A stretch of 36,964 nt of DNA. Source: an uncultured Spirochaetaceae bacterium (lineage in GTDB: Bacteria; Spirochaetota; Spirochaetia; Treponematales; Treponemataceae). Positions 8,717 to 17,539 of the stretch are shown in pieces; within the stretch, counting starts at the first letter, position 1, and each line of letters starts with the position of its first letter. The stretch spans positions 1 through 36,964 of the forward strand of contig CADBSK010000034.1 of NCBI GenBank assembly GCA_902797305.1. The letters are read 5' to 3'. The notes beneath the pieces were generated by a model. That model was not told where the DNA came from, did not search any database, and saw nothing but the letters and a program-made list of their open reading frames with translations. The position numbers and the translations under genes were made by a program.

Positions 8717-9844
8717 ATGACAATCGCAGTTATTTATGGAGGACGCAGCGGAGAGCACGAAATTTCTTTAATTTCTGCTGCAGCAATTACCCGTGGTATT
8801 TCTAAAGCAAATAAAGTACTTTTAATCGGTATTACAAAGGAAGGTACCTGGTATTTACAGCCAGAAGATGAATACAATCGTATCTGTAATGACACTTCAA
8901 GCGCGCTTACCATTACACAGGATCCAGATAATCAGGTTTTTATTTCTCCAGCCGGTAAAAAAAATTGCTTTAGAACTCCAAAACAAACACTTACTGTAGA
9001 TGTTGTATTTCCTGCTTTGCACGGTACTTATGGTGAAGACGGCACTATTCAGGGTCTGCTTGACATGGCTGATATTCCTTATGTTGGATGTGGCACAATG
9101 TCCAGTTCTTTAACAATGGACAAAGAAAAAACTAAACAGGTTTTGCAGGCTGTAGGTATTCCTGTTGTTCCATATGTATGTATGAAACGAACTGATATGA
9201 TGGATTCCCGTCGCTACGATCAGGTATTTGAAAATGCAATCAGCACACTGGGTTTCCCTCTTTTTGTAAAACCATGCTGTGCAGGGTCTTCTAACGGGGC
9301 AAATAAGGCAACCAACGCAAAAGAACTTTCCTTTGCTCTCATGGAAGCCTTTAGCTGGGATGACAAGGTTCTTATCGAAAAATCTATTAATGCACGGGAA
9401 ATCGAATGTTCTGTAACAGGAAACTCAACAACCGCAGATCCAAATAATATCGACGAAGTTGTAACCGCTTATATTCCAGGAGAAATTCTTCCTACTCATG
9501 TCTTCTACGATTTTGACGCTAAATACAACGATCCAAATGGAGCAAGACTTGCAATTCCTGCAGAAATAAAAGAAGAAACTCTTGAAAAAATTCGTACAAT
9601 CGCTGTTAAGGCTTACTGTGCATTAGATGCCTCAGGATTAAGTCGTGTAGACTTTTTCATTGATAAAGACACAAATCAGATATATTTTAATGAAATTAAC
9701 ACTCTTCCTGGTTTTACCCCTATTAGCATGTTTCCTAAGATGTGCCAGGAAGCAGGACTTGATTTTGAAGAATTAACAAATCTTTTAATCAACGAAGCTG
9801 TTTTACGCTACAACGCACGTGCTAAACTTCAGACCTCAAGATAA
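8717..9844 (+). CDS. ddl: D-alanine--D-alanine ligase
   Basis: An ATP-grasp ligase joining two D-alanines for the pentapeptide terminus. The 375-aa protein begins with IAVIYGGRSGEHEIS. It has HGTYGEDGTIQGLLDMADIP, the ATP-binding KPCCAGSSNGANKA (about 185-198), GLSRVDFFID and NEINTLPGFTPISMFPK (about 326-342), which carries the metal ligands and the Ser/omega-loop region. GAGG precedes the ATG, and the gap after murE is 21 nt. Nothing suggests a D-Ala-D-Lac (VanA-like) change, although specificity cannot be set by eye. Confidence 0.95.
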   Translation: MTIAVIYGGRSGEHEISLISAAAITRGISKANKVLLIGITKEGTWYLQPEDEYNRICNDTSSALTITQDPDNQVFISPAGKKNCFRTPKQTLTVDVVFPALHGTYGEDGTIQGLLDMADIPYVGCGTMSSSLTMDKEKTKQVLQAVGIPVVPYVCMKRTDMMDSRRYDQVFENAISTLGFPLFVKPCCAGSSNGANKATNAKELSFALMEAFSWDDKVLIEKSINAREIECSVTGNSTTADPNNIDEVVTAYIPGEILPTHVFYDFDAKYNDPNGARLAIPAEIKEETLEKIRTIAVKAYCALDASGLSRVDFFIDKDTNQIYFNEINTLPGFTPISMFPKMCQEAGLDFEELTNLLINEAVLRYNARAKLQTSR

Positions 9845-9867
9845 AGATTCAGAATAAGGATTTTTTT

Positions 9868-11388
9868 ATGCATAGTTTTAAGAAAGGTTGTACTTTTAAT
9901 TCGTTAGAAGATATAAAAGATAAAAAGATTACCGTAATGGGACTTGGCCTTAACGGTGGTGGCGAAGCTTGCGTTCGATTCTTCTTAAATCATGGAGCTT
10001 ATGTCACTGTAACCGACATGAAAACTGCCGAACAGCTTAAACCAACTATCGACCGTCTTGAAAACGATGCAAATCTTGATACAAGCCGACTGACATATGT
10101 ATTAGGCGAACACCGAATCGAAGATTTTAAAAACGCTGACTGCGTAATTAAAAATCCTGGTGTCAAAATTGAAGGAAATAAATTCCTTTCTTGTGCCAAA
10201 AACATCGAAAGCGATATAAGCATTTTTCTTCATTTTACAAAAGCACCAATTATTGCAGTAACAGGAAGCAAAGGAAAATCTTCTACCGTTAGCGCAATCA
10301 ACTACGGCTTAAATCAGGCCGGATATAAAGCATTCTTAGGCGGAAATATTACTGTAAGTCCCCTTACCTTTTTAGAACAAACAACCGAAGAAACTCCTGT
10401 CGTTCTTGAACTATCCAGCTGGCAGCTCGCAGACTTACGAGGTCGAGGTGCCTTAAAGCCGCACATCAGCATCATCACAAAGATTGTTCCTGATCACCAG
10501 AACTGGTACGGCAATATGGAAGACTATGTTGCAGATAAAAGACTAATATATGCAGACCAGACAAAAGGCGAATACACAATCGTAGACTATGACGGTGATG
10601 AAACAGGTACAGGACCTAAAAAAGGTGGTACGTGGGGTGATTTTTTTGCAAAGGAAACAAAAGGTACCGTATTAAGATACAGCCGTACAAAGCCAGATTT
10701 GTTAAAAGGTTTTTACGGAGTCTGGCAGGAGACTGACCAGAAAGGAAATACTGTCGGCATGGTATTACTACCCGGAATGGACAGTCCTGAACAAATCATG
10801 GGCGAACTCAGCGTTCCTGGTTCCCACATGAAAACCAATGCATTGAATGCAGCCTTAGTACTTTTTTTAATGCAAGTTGAATCTGATAAAATTATAAAAA
10901 TTCTCCAATCCTGGTCTGGAATTGACCACAGACTTCAGTTCTTCCACAGTTATAAAAACAATAAATTTTATAACGACAGCTGTGCAACCGTTCCAGAAGC
11001 TGCATCTTGTGCAAGTCAATCATTTGGTAAACCTGTTATTCTTGCAACTGGAGGAACCGACAAGGGGCTGTCATTTGAACCCCTTATTAAAACATTAACC
11101 AGCGACGGAAAAGACGGAACAATTCTTCCATCAAAAATATTTTTACTTGCAGGGACAGGAACTGACAAACTGACTCCTAGTCTTGACAGCAAAGGTATCA
11201 GCTACGAGGGGCCTTTTGATTCTCTGGATAAAATGCTTCATTCAATAAAAAATTACCTGGATTCTTGTAATATTTCGGATCAGATAATTGTTTTTAGTCC
11301 GGGAGCAACAAGTTTTGGAATGTTTGCAAATGAGTTTGACCGGGGAAACAAATTTATGAATGGAGTAAAAGAACTTTTTGAAAACTAA
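9868..11388 (+). CDS. murD: UDP-MurNAc-L-alanine--D-glutamate ligase (MurD)
   Basis: A Mur ligase that adds D-glutamate to UDP-MurNAc-L-Ala, the step before MurE. The N-terminal Rossmann segment reads ITVMGLGLNGGGEACVRFF. The ATP loop is AVTGSKGKSSTVSAINYG (about residues 130-147). The central ELSSWQLADL and the C-terminal HRLQFF, FYNDSCATVPEA and ATGGTDKG are MurD hallmarks. At 506 aa it is longer than the usual ~450. AAGGA precedes the start. The final codons overlap the start of the next gene by 11 nt. Confidence 0.92.
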   Translation: MHSFKKGCTFNSLEDIKDKKITVMGLGLNGGGEACVRFFLNHGAYVTVTDMKTAEQLKPTIDRLENDANLDTSRLTYVLGEHRIEDFKNADCVIKNPGVKIEGNKFLSCAKNIESDISIFLHFTKAPIIAVTGSKGKSSTVSAINYGLNQAGYKAFLGGNITVSPLTFLEQTTEETPVVLELSSWQLADLRGRGALKPHISIITKIVPDHQNWYGNMEDYVADKRLIYADQTKGEYTIVDYDGDETGTGPKKGGTWGDFFAKETKGTVLRYSRTKPDLLKGFYGVWQETDQKGNTVGMVLLPGMDSPEQIMGELSVPGSHMKTNALNAALVLFLMQVESDKIIKILQSWSGIDHRLQFFHSYKNNKFYNDSCATVPEAASCASQSFGKPVILATGGTDKGLSFEPLIKTLTSDGKDGTILPSKIFLLAGTGTDKLTPSLDSKGISYEGPFDSLDKMLHSIKNYLDSCNISDQIIVFSPGATSFGMFANEFDRGNKFMNGVKELFEN

Positions 11389-12295
11389 GCATCGATTTTC
11401 TACTCAATTTTTTTTACTGATTATTCTTTTTTTTAGTTTCAATGCCAGCGCAAAAGAAACAAAGATACCTTTTAAAAAGTGGTGGATTCCACAAGGTATT
11501 GAAATTTTTAAGAAAGCATACCCTGATATCCAGTTTATTCCAACCTACGACAAAGAAGCTGAAGACTGGCTGGTAACCATAATAGTTTGTGACGCAAAAA
11601 ATCCTCAAAAGAAACACCAAGAGGATTTATACTGGTGCGATTCAAAGTTTTTACCAAAAGATAAACTTGACCAGAAAGACAATTATCGGCCACTTTTATA
11701 CAATTACAGTTTTACCGTTCCCGACCCTAATACCTTTACAGAGCAGGATATACAACTTATAAAAGAATTTACAGACAGAGATAATCGAAAAAACAGCCCG
11801 ATTGATCCACCTTTCTTTTATGATTTAGTGTACGATTGCACTAACCGGGAATCCACTGAACGACATATAGTTTCTATTCCTTTTTTGACTTTAAACATTA
11901 ATGTTCATGAAAGAATCAAAGAACCCTTAGAAAGAGTCTCAAAAAAAATAATGGCTCTACCCCGTGATGAAGAAATGACAAAATTTCTTTCTACTCTTAC
12001 AAGGACCGACGGATACGCCTGGAGAACAGTACGGGATACTCAAAGCAGATCTTTTCATAGCAGAGGTCTTGCAATAGATATTCTTCCAAAAAATTATTAT
12101 CAAAGGATTATTTACTGGAGCTGGCAAAAACAGTTAAGACCTGACGACTGGTATATGACAGAAATATCTAAGCGATGGGCTCCCCCAAAAAAAGTAATAG
12201 AAATATTTAAGGAAGAAGGATTTATCTGGGGCGGTACCTGGATTGTCTGGGACAACATGCATTTTGAATACCATCCGGAATTGCTGGTAGATTAA
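11378..12295 (+). CDS. Exported M15-family peptidase (D-Ala-D-Ala carboxypeptidase-like)
   Basis: A predicted periplasmic zinc peptidase acting on peptidoglycan stem peptides. The N-terminus is a signal peptide: KTKHRF, a hydrophobic core, then NASA with probable cleavage before KETK. The catalytic region near the C-terminus has SFHSRGLAID (the S-x-H-x-x-G-x-A-x-D zinc motif) and WDNMHFEYHPELL, which supplies the second His and the catalytic acid; this arrangement fits M15 (VanY/Peptidase_M15_4). The only suitable start is TTG at 11378, inside murD and in a different frame, with GGAG about 12 nt upstream, so translation is probably coupled to murD. Whether it acts as carboxypeptidase or endopeptidase is unknown. 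Confidence 0.82.
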   Translation: MKTKHRFSTQFFLLIILFFSFNASAKETKIPFKKWWIPQGIEIFKKAYPDIQFIPTYDKEAEDWLVTIIVCDAKNPQKKHQEDLYWCDSKFLPKDKLDQKDNYRPLLYNYSFTVPDPNTFTEQDIQLIKEFTDRDNRKNSPIDPPFFYDLVYDCTNRESTERHIVSIPFLTLNINVHERIKEPLERVSKKIMALPRDEEMTKFLSTLTRTDGYAWRTVRDTQSRSFHSRGLAIDILPKNYYQRIIYWSWQKQLRPDDWYMTEISKRWAPPKKVIEIFKEEGFIWGGTWIVWDNMHFEYHPELLVD

Positions 12296-12308
12296 ATAAT
12301 CAAGCAAA

Positions 12309-12446
12309 TCATTTGCCAGAAACCAAGCGACGTCGCTCTTCTCTCTTCTGACGATTTACTTCAGCTTTTTTAGAGGAATCTTTGATTATTTTGTACGCCT
12401 GCATTGCCTGTTTTCCAGATATAACTACACATGTATGTACATTCAT
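12309..12446 (-). CDS. Small basic protein of 45 aa, unknown function
   Basis: A small gene not recognised from any family. A perfect AGGAGG (12458-12453) lies 6 nt before the ATG, the best ribosome binding site in the window. The product starts MNVHTCVVISGKQAMQAYK and ends in a highly charged tail with KAEVNRQKREERRR, likely a basic helix. It has one Cys and no membrane segment. It sits downstream of the GGDEF gene on the same strand, 96 nt away, behind a cluster of TTGACA half-sites that includes its own candidate promoter. It could bind nucleic acid or modulate a partner; this is speculation from charge only. Confidence 0.6.
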   Translation of the reverse strand: MNVHTCVVISGKQAMQAYKIIKDSSKKAEVNRQKREERRRLVSGK

Positions 12447-12480
12447 ATCCAACCTCCTAGTCTGAATATAAAAGATTTTT

Positions 12481-12537
12481 TAATAAAAGTAAAGGAAAAA
12501 CTCTTGACAGTGTCAAACGTTTTGACAGTAATTGACA
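12481..12537 (-). promoter_or_regulatory. Promoter with clustered TTGACA/TGTCAA half-sites for the 45-aa gene
   Basis: The plus strand holds TTGACA (12504-12509), TGTCAA (12511-12516), TTGACA (12522-12527) and TTGACA (12532-12537). The first two form a perfect 6-1-6 palindrome. TGTCAAA and TTTGACA (12511-12517 and 12521-12527) form a 7-3-7 palindrome. On the minus strand, TTGACA (12516-12511) plus 17 nt plus TTTACT (12493-12488) makes a plausible promoter, so the palindromes overlap its -35. This looks like an operator for a dimeric repressor. Confidence 0.45.
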
Positions 12538-12542
12538 ATTTG

Positions 12543-14432
12543 TTATCCGTTGATTCTGTGATATTCCTGCTTTTGAGCGTACATAATACTGTCTACATGC
12601 TCTACAGCCTGTTCTAAAGTTAACGGTGAGGTTGCAGGAACACTGTAAGTACCAACACTAGCCGAAAGATTATATGGCAAATGCATTACAGATGTTTTCT
12701 GGAAAAGTCGTTCCTTTATTTTTGAGCAATAATCTTCTCCATTATAGTTATGACTGTTTCCCACAACTAAAAATTCATCACCACCATACCGAATGCATAG
12801 CCAGTTTTTTGGAACAGTTTCTAATACGGCAGCACTTACTGTTTTTACAGCAAGGTCTCCATGCAAATGTCCAAACTGATCATTTATATGCTTCATTTTG
12901 TTAATATCAACAAAGAAAAGAACCGTAGTAAGACCATTTTTTTTATTCGAAGCATAAAAAGGCTTTGCAAGTTTTTCAAGTCCGATACGATTCAACATTC
13001 CAGAAAGAGCATCGTTAGTAGAAAGCTTTAAATACTGCTGGCTCATCTGCTTGTACATGTTGCGCTTTCTAAAATGTTCTATACTTGTTCCAAAATTTCG
13101 GGACCAGCGATATCCGTATTTATTTTCGATGAGAGAAAGATTATTCTTTGTAACAAAATATCCATGTACATAAGAATGATGATATATCGGAAGGAACAGG
13201 AATATATTACTACCTTCACTCTTCATCTTATTTGGAATCAGATTTCTGGTACTGATCATTTCTCTAGGATATTTTTTTCCATCTTGAATTGAACAAATCG
13301 ATTGTACCTGAGCCCCATAACTCAAGTTTAGCGGAAGATTTTCTACAGAGTTAATTAAAATAGAAGACCAGTCAGATTTGAGAAAAATACAAAAATCAGA
13401 ACCTTCAAATTCGTGTGACTTATTAAAATAACTTTCGATATTAGTCAAAAGAGAAAAAACATCTTCTGCTTCTGTAAAAATTTCCTCGATATTGTTCAAT
13501 TGAGAATTGAAACTGGAGCTTTTGCTGTAAATTTCAAGCATATCAAGAGACAAAGAAGAAATATCAGGCTGACTTTGAGAAGAACACCCGCAGGATTCCC
13601 TATAGATTGGTTCACTTTTAATTTTTATGTTCTGACCATAAGTGGTCTGATCCAAAAGATGATTAAGAGCTGCGTAGCCCGCTTCTTCCGTGCTGTTTTT
13701 TATGGTAGTTAGCGAAGGGGAAGAAACCCTTGCAAAAGCCCAATCATCATAACCTACAACCTTCAAATCCTCAGGAACCTTAATGTTGTTTTCTTTTGCA
13801 ACTTTTAATAAAGCCAATGCTACTTCATCATTAACGCATACAAAAACTTCAGGAAACTTTTTACCCTGTTTTACATAATCGGTAAAAAATTTATACGCAC
13901 AATTGTAATCGCTTGATTCAATCGTATGAATATCTTCCATTGGAACTTTTATCTCATTTTCCTGGATAACAGTTCTAAACGCTTTGTAGCGCTCTGCCAT
14001 ATCTATAAAAGTCTCTTTTCCAGATATATATGCAAAGGATTTACAATTGTGAAATTTAACCATATGAGTCAAAAGCTCATACATACCGGTATAGTTATCA
14101 ATTTTTATACAGTCTAAATCAGGCAATGCTTTGTTAACACAAATCACAGGCTTACCAGATTTTAAGATTTTCTGTCGTTCTTTTTCCAAAACACGAGCGT
14201 TATTAATTAAGTCGGCAAAAAGAACAATGCCGTCAAAATCTTCATAATTTATCAGATTAAAAACAGAAAAGCCGGTATAGTTTATAAAACCTGAGTATTC
14301 GGTATAGTCGTAAGAATTAAAAACATATAAATCAATATCCCTGTTCTCTGAAGCACGCTGCATTCCATTTAGGAAAGCTTTTACAAAAGTTGTGTTCCAG
14401 CCACACATCAGTACAGCAATCTTGCGTTTCAA
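12543..14432 (-). CDS. LacI-type sensor diguanylate cyclase (GGDEF)
   Basis: Residues 1 to about 280 match the periplasmic-binding/LacI sensor fold (KRKIAVLMCGWNTTFVKAFLNGM, later VVGYDDWAFARVSSPSLTTI) but without the DNA-binding HTH. A linker region (about 290-450) is followed by a GGDEF domain with TNDALSGMLNR, the metal residue in FFVDINKMKHIND and an intact RYGGDEF near residue 549, so c-di-GMP synthesis is expected. The RxxD inhibitory site normally just upstream of RYGG is absent (PKNW instead). There is no signal peptide or membrane helix, so it would sense a cytoplasmic ligand, probably a sugar. An ATG at 14450 is in frame, but AGGAGG lies downstream of it and 5 nt before TTG at 14432, and the promoter would start transcription near 14451, so TTG is chosen. 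Confidence 0.85.
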   Translation of the reverse strand: MKRKIAVLMCGWNTTFVKAFLNGMQRASENRDIDLYVFNSYDYTEYSGFINYTGFSVFNLINYEDFDGIVLFADLINNARVLEKERQKILKSGKPVICVNKALPDLDCIKIDNYTGMYELLTHMVKFHNCKSFAYISGKETFIDMAERYKAFRTVIQENEIKVPMEDIHTIESSDYNCAYKFFTDYVKQGKKFPEVFVCVNDEVALALLKVAKENNIKVPEDLKVVGYDDWAFARVSSPSLTTIKNSTEEAGYAALNHLLDQTTYGQNIKIKSEPIYRESCGCSSQSQPDISSLSLDMLEIYSKSSSFNSQLNNIEEIFTEAEDVFSLLTNIESYFNKSHEFEGSDFCIFLKSDWSSILINSVENLPLNLSYGAQVQSICSIQDGKKYPREMISTRNLIPNKMKSEGSNIFLFLPIYHHSYVHGYFVTKNNLSLIENKYGYRWSRNFGTSIEHFRKRNMYKQMSQQYLKLSTNDALSGMLNRIGLEKLAKPFYASNKKNGLTTVLFFVDINKMKHINDQFGHLHGDLAVKTVSAAVLETVPKNWLCIRYGGDEFLVVGNSHNYNGEDYCSKIKERLFQKTSVMHLPYNLSASVGTYSVPATSPLTLEQAVEHVDSIMYAQKQEYHRING

Positions 14433-14457
14433 GTCTTCCTCCTGACCCATTTAAAAT

Positions 14458-14486
14458 ATTTTAACACGAATATCCGCTGATGTACA
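14458..14486 (-). promoter_or_regulatory. Promoter of the LacI-GGDEF gene
   Basis: On the minus strand, TGTACA (14486-14481), a 17-nt spacer and TAAAAT (14463-14458) place the start of transcription near 14451. This gives an 18-20 nt leader with AGGAGG before the TTG start at 14432. Confidence 0.45.
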
Positions 14487-14550
14487 CAAAACCTTTTTGT
14501 TGGCCCAGGCTATTTTAATTTTTTCATTTATCTAGTAATGTAATAACACT

Positions 14551-16203
14551 ATGGAAAAAACCGTTTATATTTTTGGCCACAAAAATCCTGATACCGACTC
14601 TGCTGTTGCAGCAACAGCATATGCAAAATTAAAGCAATTACAAGGTTTTGAAAATTTTAAAGCCGCCCGGGCAGGACATTTTAATCCTCAAACCGATTAT
14701 ATCTATAAAAAATTTAATGTAACCTCACCTAAATACATCTCAAATCTAACCCCAAAAGTAGAATACTACATGCAGGACAAATGTGATGTAGTTCAGGAAG
14801 ATATTTCTGTATGGTCTGCAATCAATCAGATGCAGCATAAACAACTACGAGCTTTACCTGTAGTAGACTCTGAAGGTCATTACAAATCTCTTTTGCACTA
14901 TTCCGCTTTTGCCCAGCAGCTTTTGACAATTTTAAATCCCGAAACAAACGTAAATGTAAGTACAAGCATTGATTTAATTCTTAAAACCATGAATGCACAG
15001 CCGCTTGTACTCAATAATCCCACAGAAATCTTTAAATCAACAGTTCTTGTTGGGGCAGCAAGTGATACAACTTTTGCAAAAATGCTGGACGAACACGCAA
15101 GCGAAAATGTAATAGTAATCACAAGCGACCGCGAAAAAATCTATGAAGAAGCCATCAAAAGAAAAGTAAAACTGCTTATCATTACAAGCGGATACATGCT
15201 TTCAAAAGAACTCAAAGACAAAGCTCAGTCAAACGGCGTTAGCGTAATCATGAGCCCATACACAACCAGCGATACTGTAATGATGATTGCCTATTCTACT
15301 CCTGTCGGTATTATGGCAGACCCGGAAATTGAACCTGTACACCCAGAAGATACAATCAGCAAAATCAGAAATATCCTCCAGGACAGTCCAATCCGCCGTC
15401 TCCCGGTTGTAGATTCTGAAAACAAGGTTATCGGAATTATCTCTGAACACGATCTCACCAACGAACCTAACATCGAACTCATTCTGGTAGATCACAACGA
15501 AATGACTCAGGCTGTTGAAGGTGTAGAACACTATAAAATTATCGAAGTTGTAGACCATCACAGAATCGGACCAATGACAACCACATATCCGATTACATTT
15601 ATCAACAAACCTCTTGGTTCTACCTCAACAATTATCACAAACCTATATCAAGAAGCAAAAGTTCCAATCCCTAAAGAAATTGCATGCCTTCTGTTATGTG
15701 GAATTTTAAGCGATACCCTCATTTTACAGTCAGCAACAACTACAGAATTTGATCGTCAGACCGCTGAATACCTTTCTAACATAACAGATCTGGACATCCA
15801 GACCATCGGAAAAGAAATCCTTACAGCCGGTAGCCGTGTCAAAGGCCGCAGTGCAAGTGAAATCATCCATCAGGATATGAAGGAATATACAGAAGGAAAA
15901 TACAACTTTACAGTCAGTCAGATTGAAGTTGGAAACCTTAAAGAAATCACTGACCGCAAAAAGGAATTCCTTGAAGAGCTGGAAATTGAACGTCGTTCTA
16001 ACAAGGCGCTTTTCTCTGCCCTTCTCGTTACCGACATTACACAGCTTTCTTCTATACTATTGATTGAATACGACAAGAAGTTTGAACCATTTATCACATT
16101 CCCAAAAACAGAAGATAATACTTACTTCTTAAAAGATGTGGTAAGCCGCAAAAAACAGCTTGTCCCTGTAATCACAGAACAGGTAGAAAACTTTGTACGC
16201 TAA
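14551..16203 (+). CDS. ppaC: Manganese-dependent inorganic pyrophosphatase with CBS/DRTGG insert (family II)
   Basis: Hydrolyses pyrophosphate in the cytosol. The DHH-family catalytic domain is split by a regulatory insert: the N-terminal metal motif FGHKNPDTDSA (8-18), a CBS motif (about 70-115), a DRTGG-like region (about 125-245), a second CBS motif (VHPEDTISKIRNILQDSPIR, about 262-281), then LVDHNE, VVDHH (about 333) and the C-terminal DHHA2 domain with SRKKQ (about 531-535) that binds substrate. In this class adenine nucleotides bind the CBS pair and control activity, with AMP/ADP inhibiting. The full 550-aa length fits. No Shine-Dalgarno is visible, and TGTAAT ends 6 nt before the ATG, suggesting a leaderless message. 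The stop overlaps hipA's stop tail-to-tail. Confidence 0.92.
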   Translation: MEKTVYIFGHKNPDTDSAVAATAYAKLKQLQGFENFKAARAGHFNPQTDYIYKKFNVTSPKYISNLTPKVEYYMQDKCDVVQEDISVWSAINQMQHKQLRALPVVDSEGHYKSLLHYSAFAQQLLTILNPETNVNVSTSIDLILKTMNAQPLVLNNPTEIFKSTVLVGAASDTTFAKMLDEHASENVIVITSDREKIYEEAIKRKVKLLIITSGYMLSKELKDKAQSNGVSVIMSPYTTSDTVMMIAYSTPVGIMADPEIEPVHPEDTISKIRNILQDSPIRRLPVVDSENKVIGIISEHDLTNEPNIELILVDHNEMTQAVEGVEHYKIIEVVDHHRIGPMTTTYPITFINKPLGSTSTIITNLYQEAKVPIPKEIACLLLCGILSDTLILQSATTTEFDRQTAEYLSNITDLDIQTIGKEILTAGSRVKGRSASEIIHQDMKEYTEGKYNFTVSQIEVGNLKEITDRKKEFLEELEIERRSNKALFSALLVTDITQLSSILLIEYDKKFEPFITFPKTEDNTYFLKDVVSRKKQLVPVITEQVENFVR

Positions 16204-17522
16204 ATCTTTCTAAAACATGACTGAACTGCAAGGGCATTCTGCTCTGGCAGTTCAGCACGGTTTGCACAGTCTTTCCATTTAGAAATTCCATCCTGAACCT
16301 GCTCAATTATTTTCTTTGCCTTTGCTTTTGTTATATCTGCATGAGAAGCACATTCAAGTAAGTCCGACATTGTAAAATCATCGCGTTTTCCATTTACGCT
16401 CATCTGCTGACTTCCGATAAACTTATGATTTCTTTTATAACTAAAACACAAATCATAAGCGGGACTCAAGTGCCATGTTCCATCCGGAAACATTAGAAAT
16501 GAATGATTTTTTGTATGATCATCCTGATTGCGTGATAATACATTAAACACCATTCTGCGGTATACTTCTTGAACATCATTAAAAGTTAGCTGCAATTCTC
16601 TCATGGTAGAAAAAAGTTTTTCATAACCAACCTGTCCCGGGGGATTTCTATCCTGATGAGCAATTCCACAGAAGGTTGCCATGTGTATTTTCGTACCTTT
16701 AACCCGATCAAATCTGCGGGTCATAAAATGAGCAACACCAGAAGAATCTTTTAAAACATCAGAATCCATCATCACAATGCCACAATCCTTTGCCATAAGG
16801 TAGTAGGCATACTCCAGGGCTCCAGTATATTTATCTGAATGGTGTTCATCATTTTTCGTATCACTGAATTTTAAAATCCAATAAGATAAATCTTCTCTTG
16901 GACTTGCCTGACCAGAATATATATTTGTAATTTTACCGTCTTTCTTCTTTAAGGCAATCAGGGCCTTAGCCTTAGCTCCGCCAGCACTAGTTCCAATCTC
17001 AATAAGCTGATCAAGAAGTTTATCATCCTGGACATTTTCTGCCTTGTTTTCTGTTTCAGAAAGAATATTTCTAGCAGTCTCAAGAAGCTCGTCTACAAAA
17101 ACTTTTTCTTCTTTGTTGCTGATAAGGTCAACTGCCGGTTCATACTCCAAAGCCCCCATTCCCCGCTTGCCCACATAGCAAAGCCTTTCAATTGGATTTA
17201 AATCTTCAAAATCCAGTTTCTGTCTTTCTAAAAAAGACTTCATAAGGTGGTTACCATATCGCTCTGGAAGAGAATCTGCAAAAACCCCTGGTAAACCGCA
17301 AAAAGTATCTGAATATTCTTTATCAGGATTTCGATTAATTCTTAAATCCGGAAAGAAAAAAGTTCTTTCTTCAAGAGGAAGTTTTAATGGACTTATTTTA
17401 TATCCTTTTTCAAGAAATTCCTTGTAATATCTAAAAGTCGCAAACCCCTGACTTTCATTCCACTCAAGAAGCCCCACATTTAATCCCCAAAGTTTAACAA
17501 CACAGGAATTCAATCTTTCCAT
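16200..17522 (-). CDS. hipA: HipA-family serine/threonine kinase toxin
   Basis: Toxin of a type II toxin-antitoxin pair. In E. coli, HipA phosphorylates GltX and causes persistence. The N-terminal subdomain (VVKLWGLNVGLLEW) is followed by the Gly-rich ATP loop GTSAGGAKAKALIALKKK (about 157-174), HFMTRRFDR, and the catalytic segment NQDDHTKNHSFLM near residue 335 with SPAYDLCFS after it; the catalytic Asp and metal-binding residues look intact. Length 440 aa is normal. A TTG codon just upstream is in frame, but AGGAG is 6 nt before the ATG at 17522, which is chosen. hipB precedes it by 17 nt. Its target gene class, gltX, lies immediately upstream of the pair, a notable coincidence but not proof of a link. 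Confidence 0.9.
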   Translation of the reverse strand: MERLNSCVVKLWGLNVGLLEWNESQGFATFRYYKEFLEKGYKISPLKLPLEERTFFFPDLRINRNPDKEYSDTFCGLPGVFADSLPERYGNHLMKSFLERQKLDFEDLNPIERLCYVGKRGMGALEYEPAVDLISNKEEKVFVDELLETARNILSETENKAENVQDDKLLDQLIEIGTSAGGAKAKALIALKKKDGKITNIYSGQASPREDLSYWILKFSDTKNDEHHSDKYTGALEYAYYLMAKDCGIVMMDSDVLKDSSGVAHFMTRRFDRVKGTKIHMATFCGIAHQDRNPPGQVGYEKLFSTMRELQLTFNDVQEVYRRMVFNVLSRNQDDHTKNHSFLMFPDGTWHLSPAYDLCFSYKRNHKFIGSQQMSVNGKRDDFTMSDLLECASHADITKAKAKKIIEQVQDGISKWKDCANRAELPEQNALAVQSCFRKI

Positions 17523-17539
17523 CAAACTCTCCTTTTATC

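Noticed and set aside
12304..12316. GCAAAT-C-ATTTGC palindrome at the end of the M15 and 45-aa genes
   Set aside because: It is only 6 bp of AT-rich stem with a single-base centre and no T-run; too small to be a terminator and overlapping a stop codon.
16200..16203. Possible fusion or frameshift between pyrophosphatase and hipA
   Set aside because: The genes are convergent, on opposite strands, and each ends at its normal family length; the overlap is only tail-to-tail.
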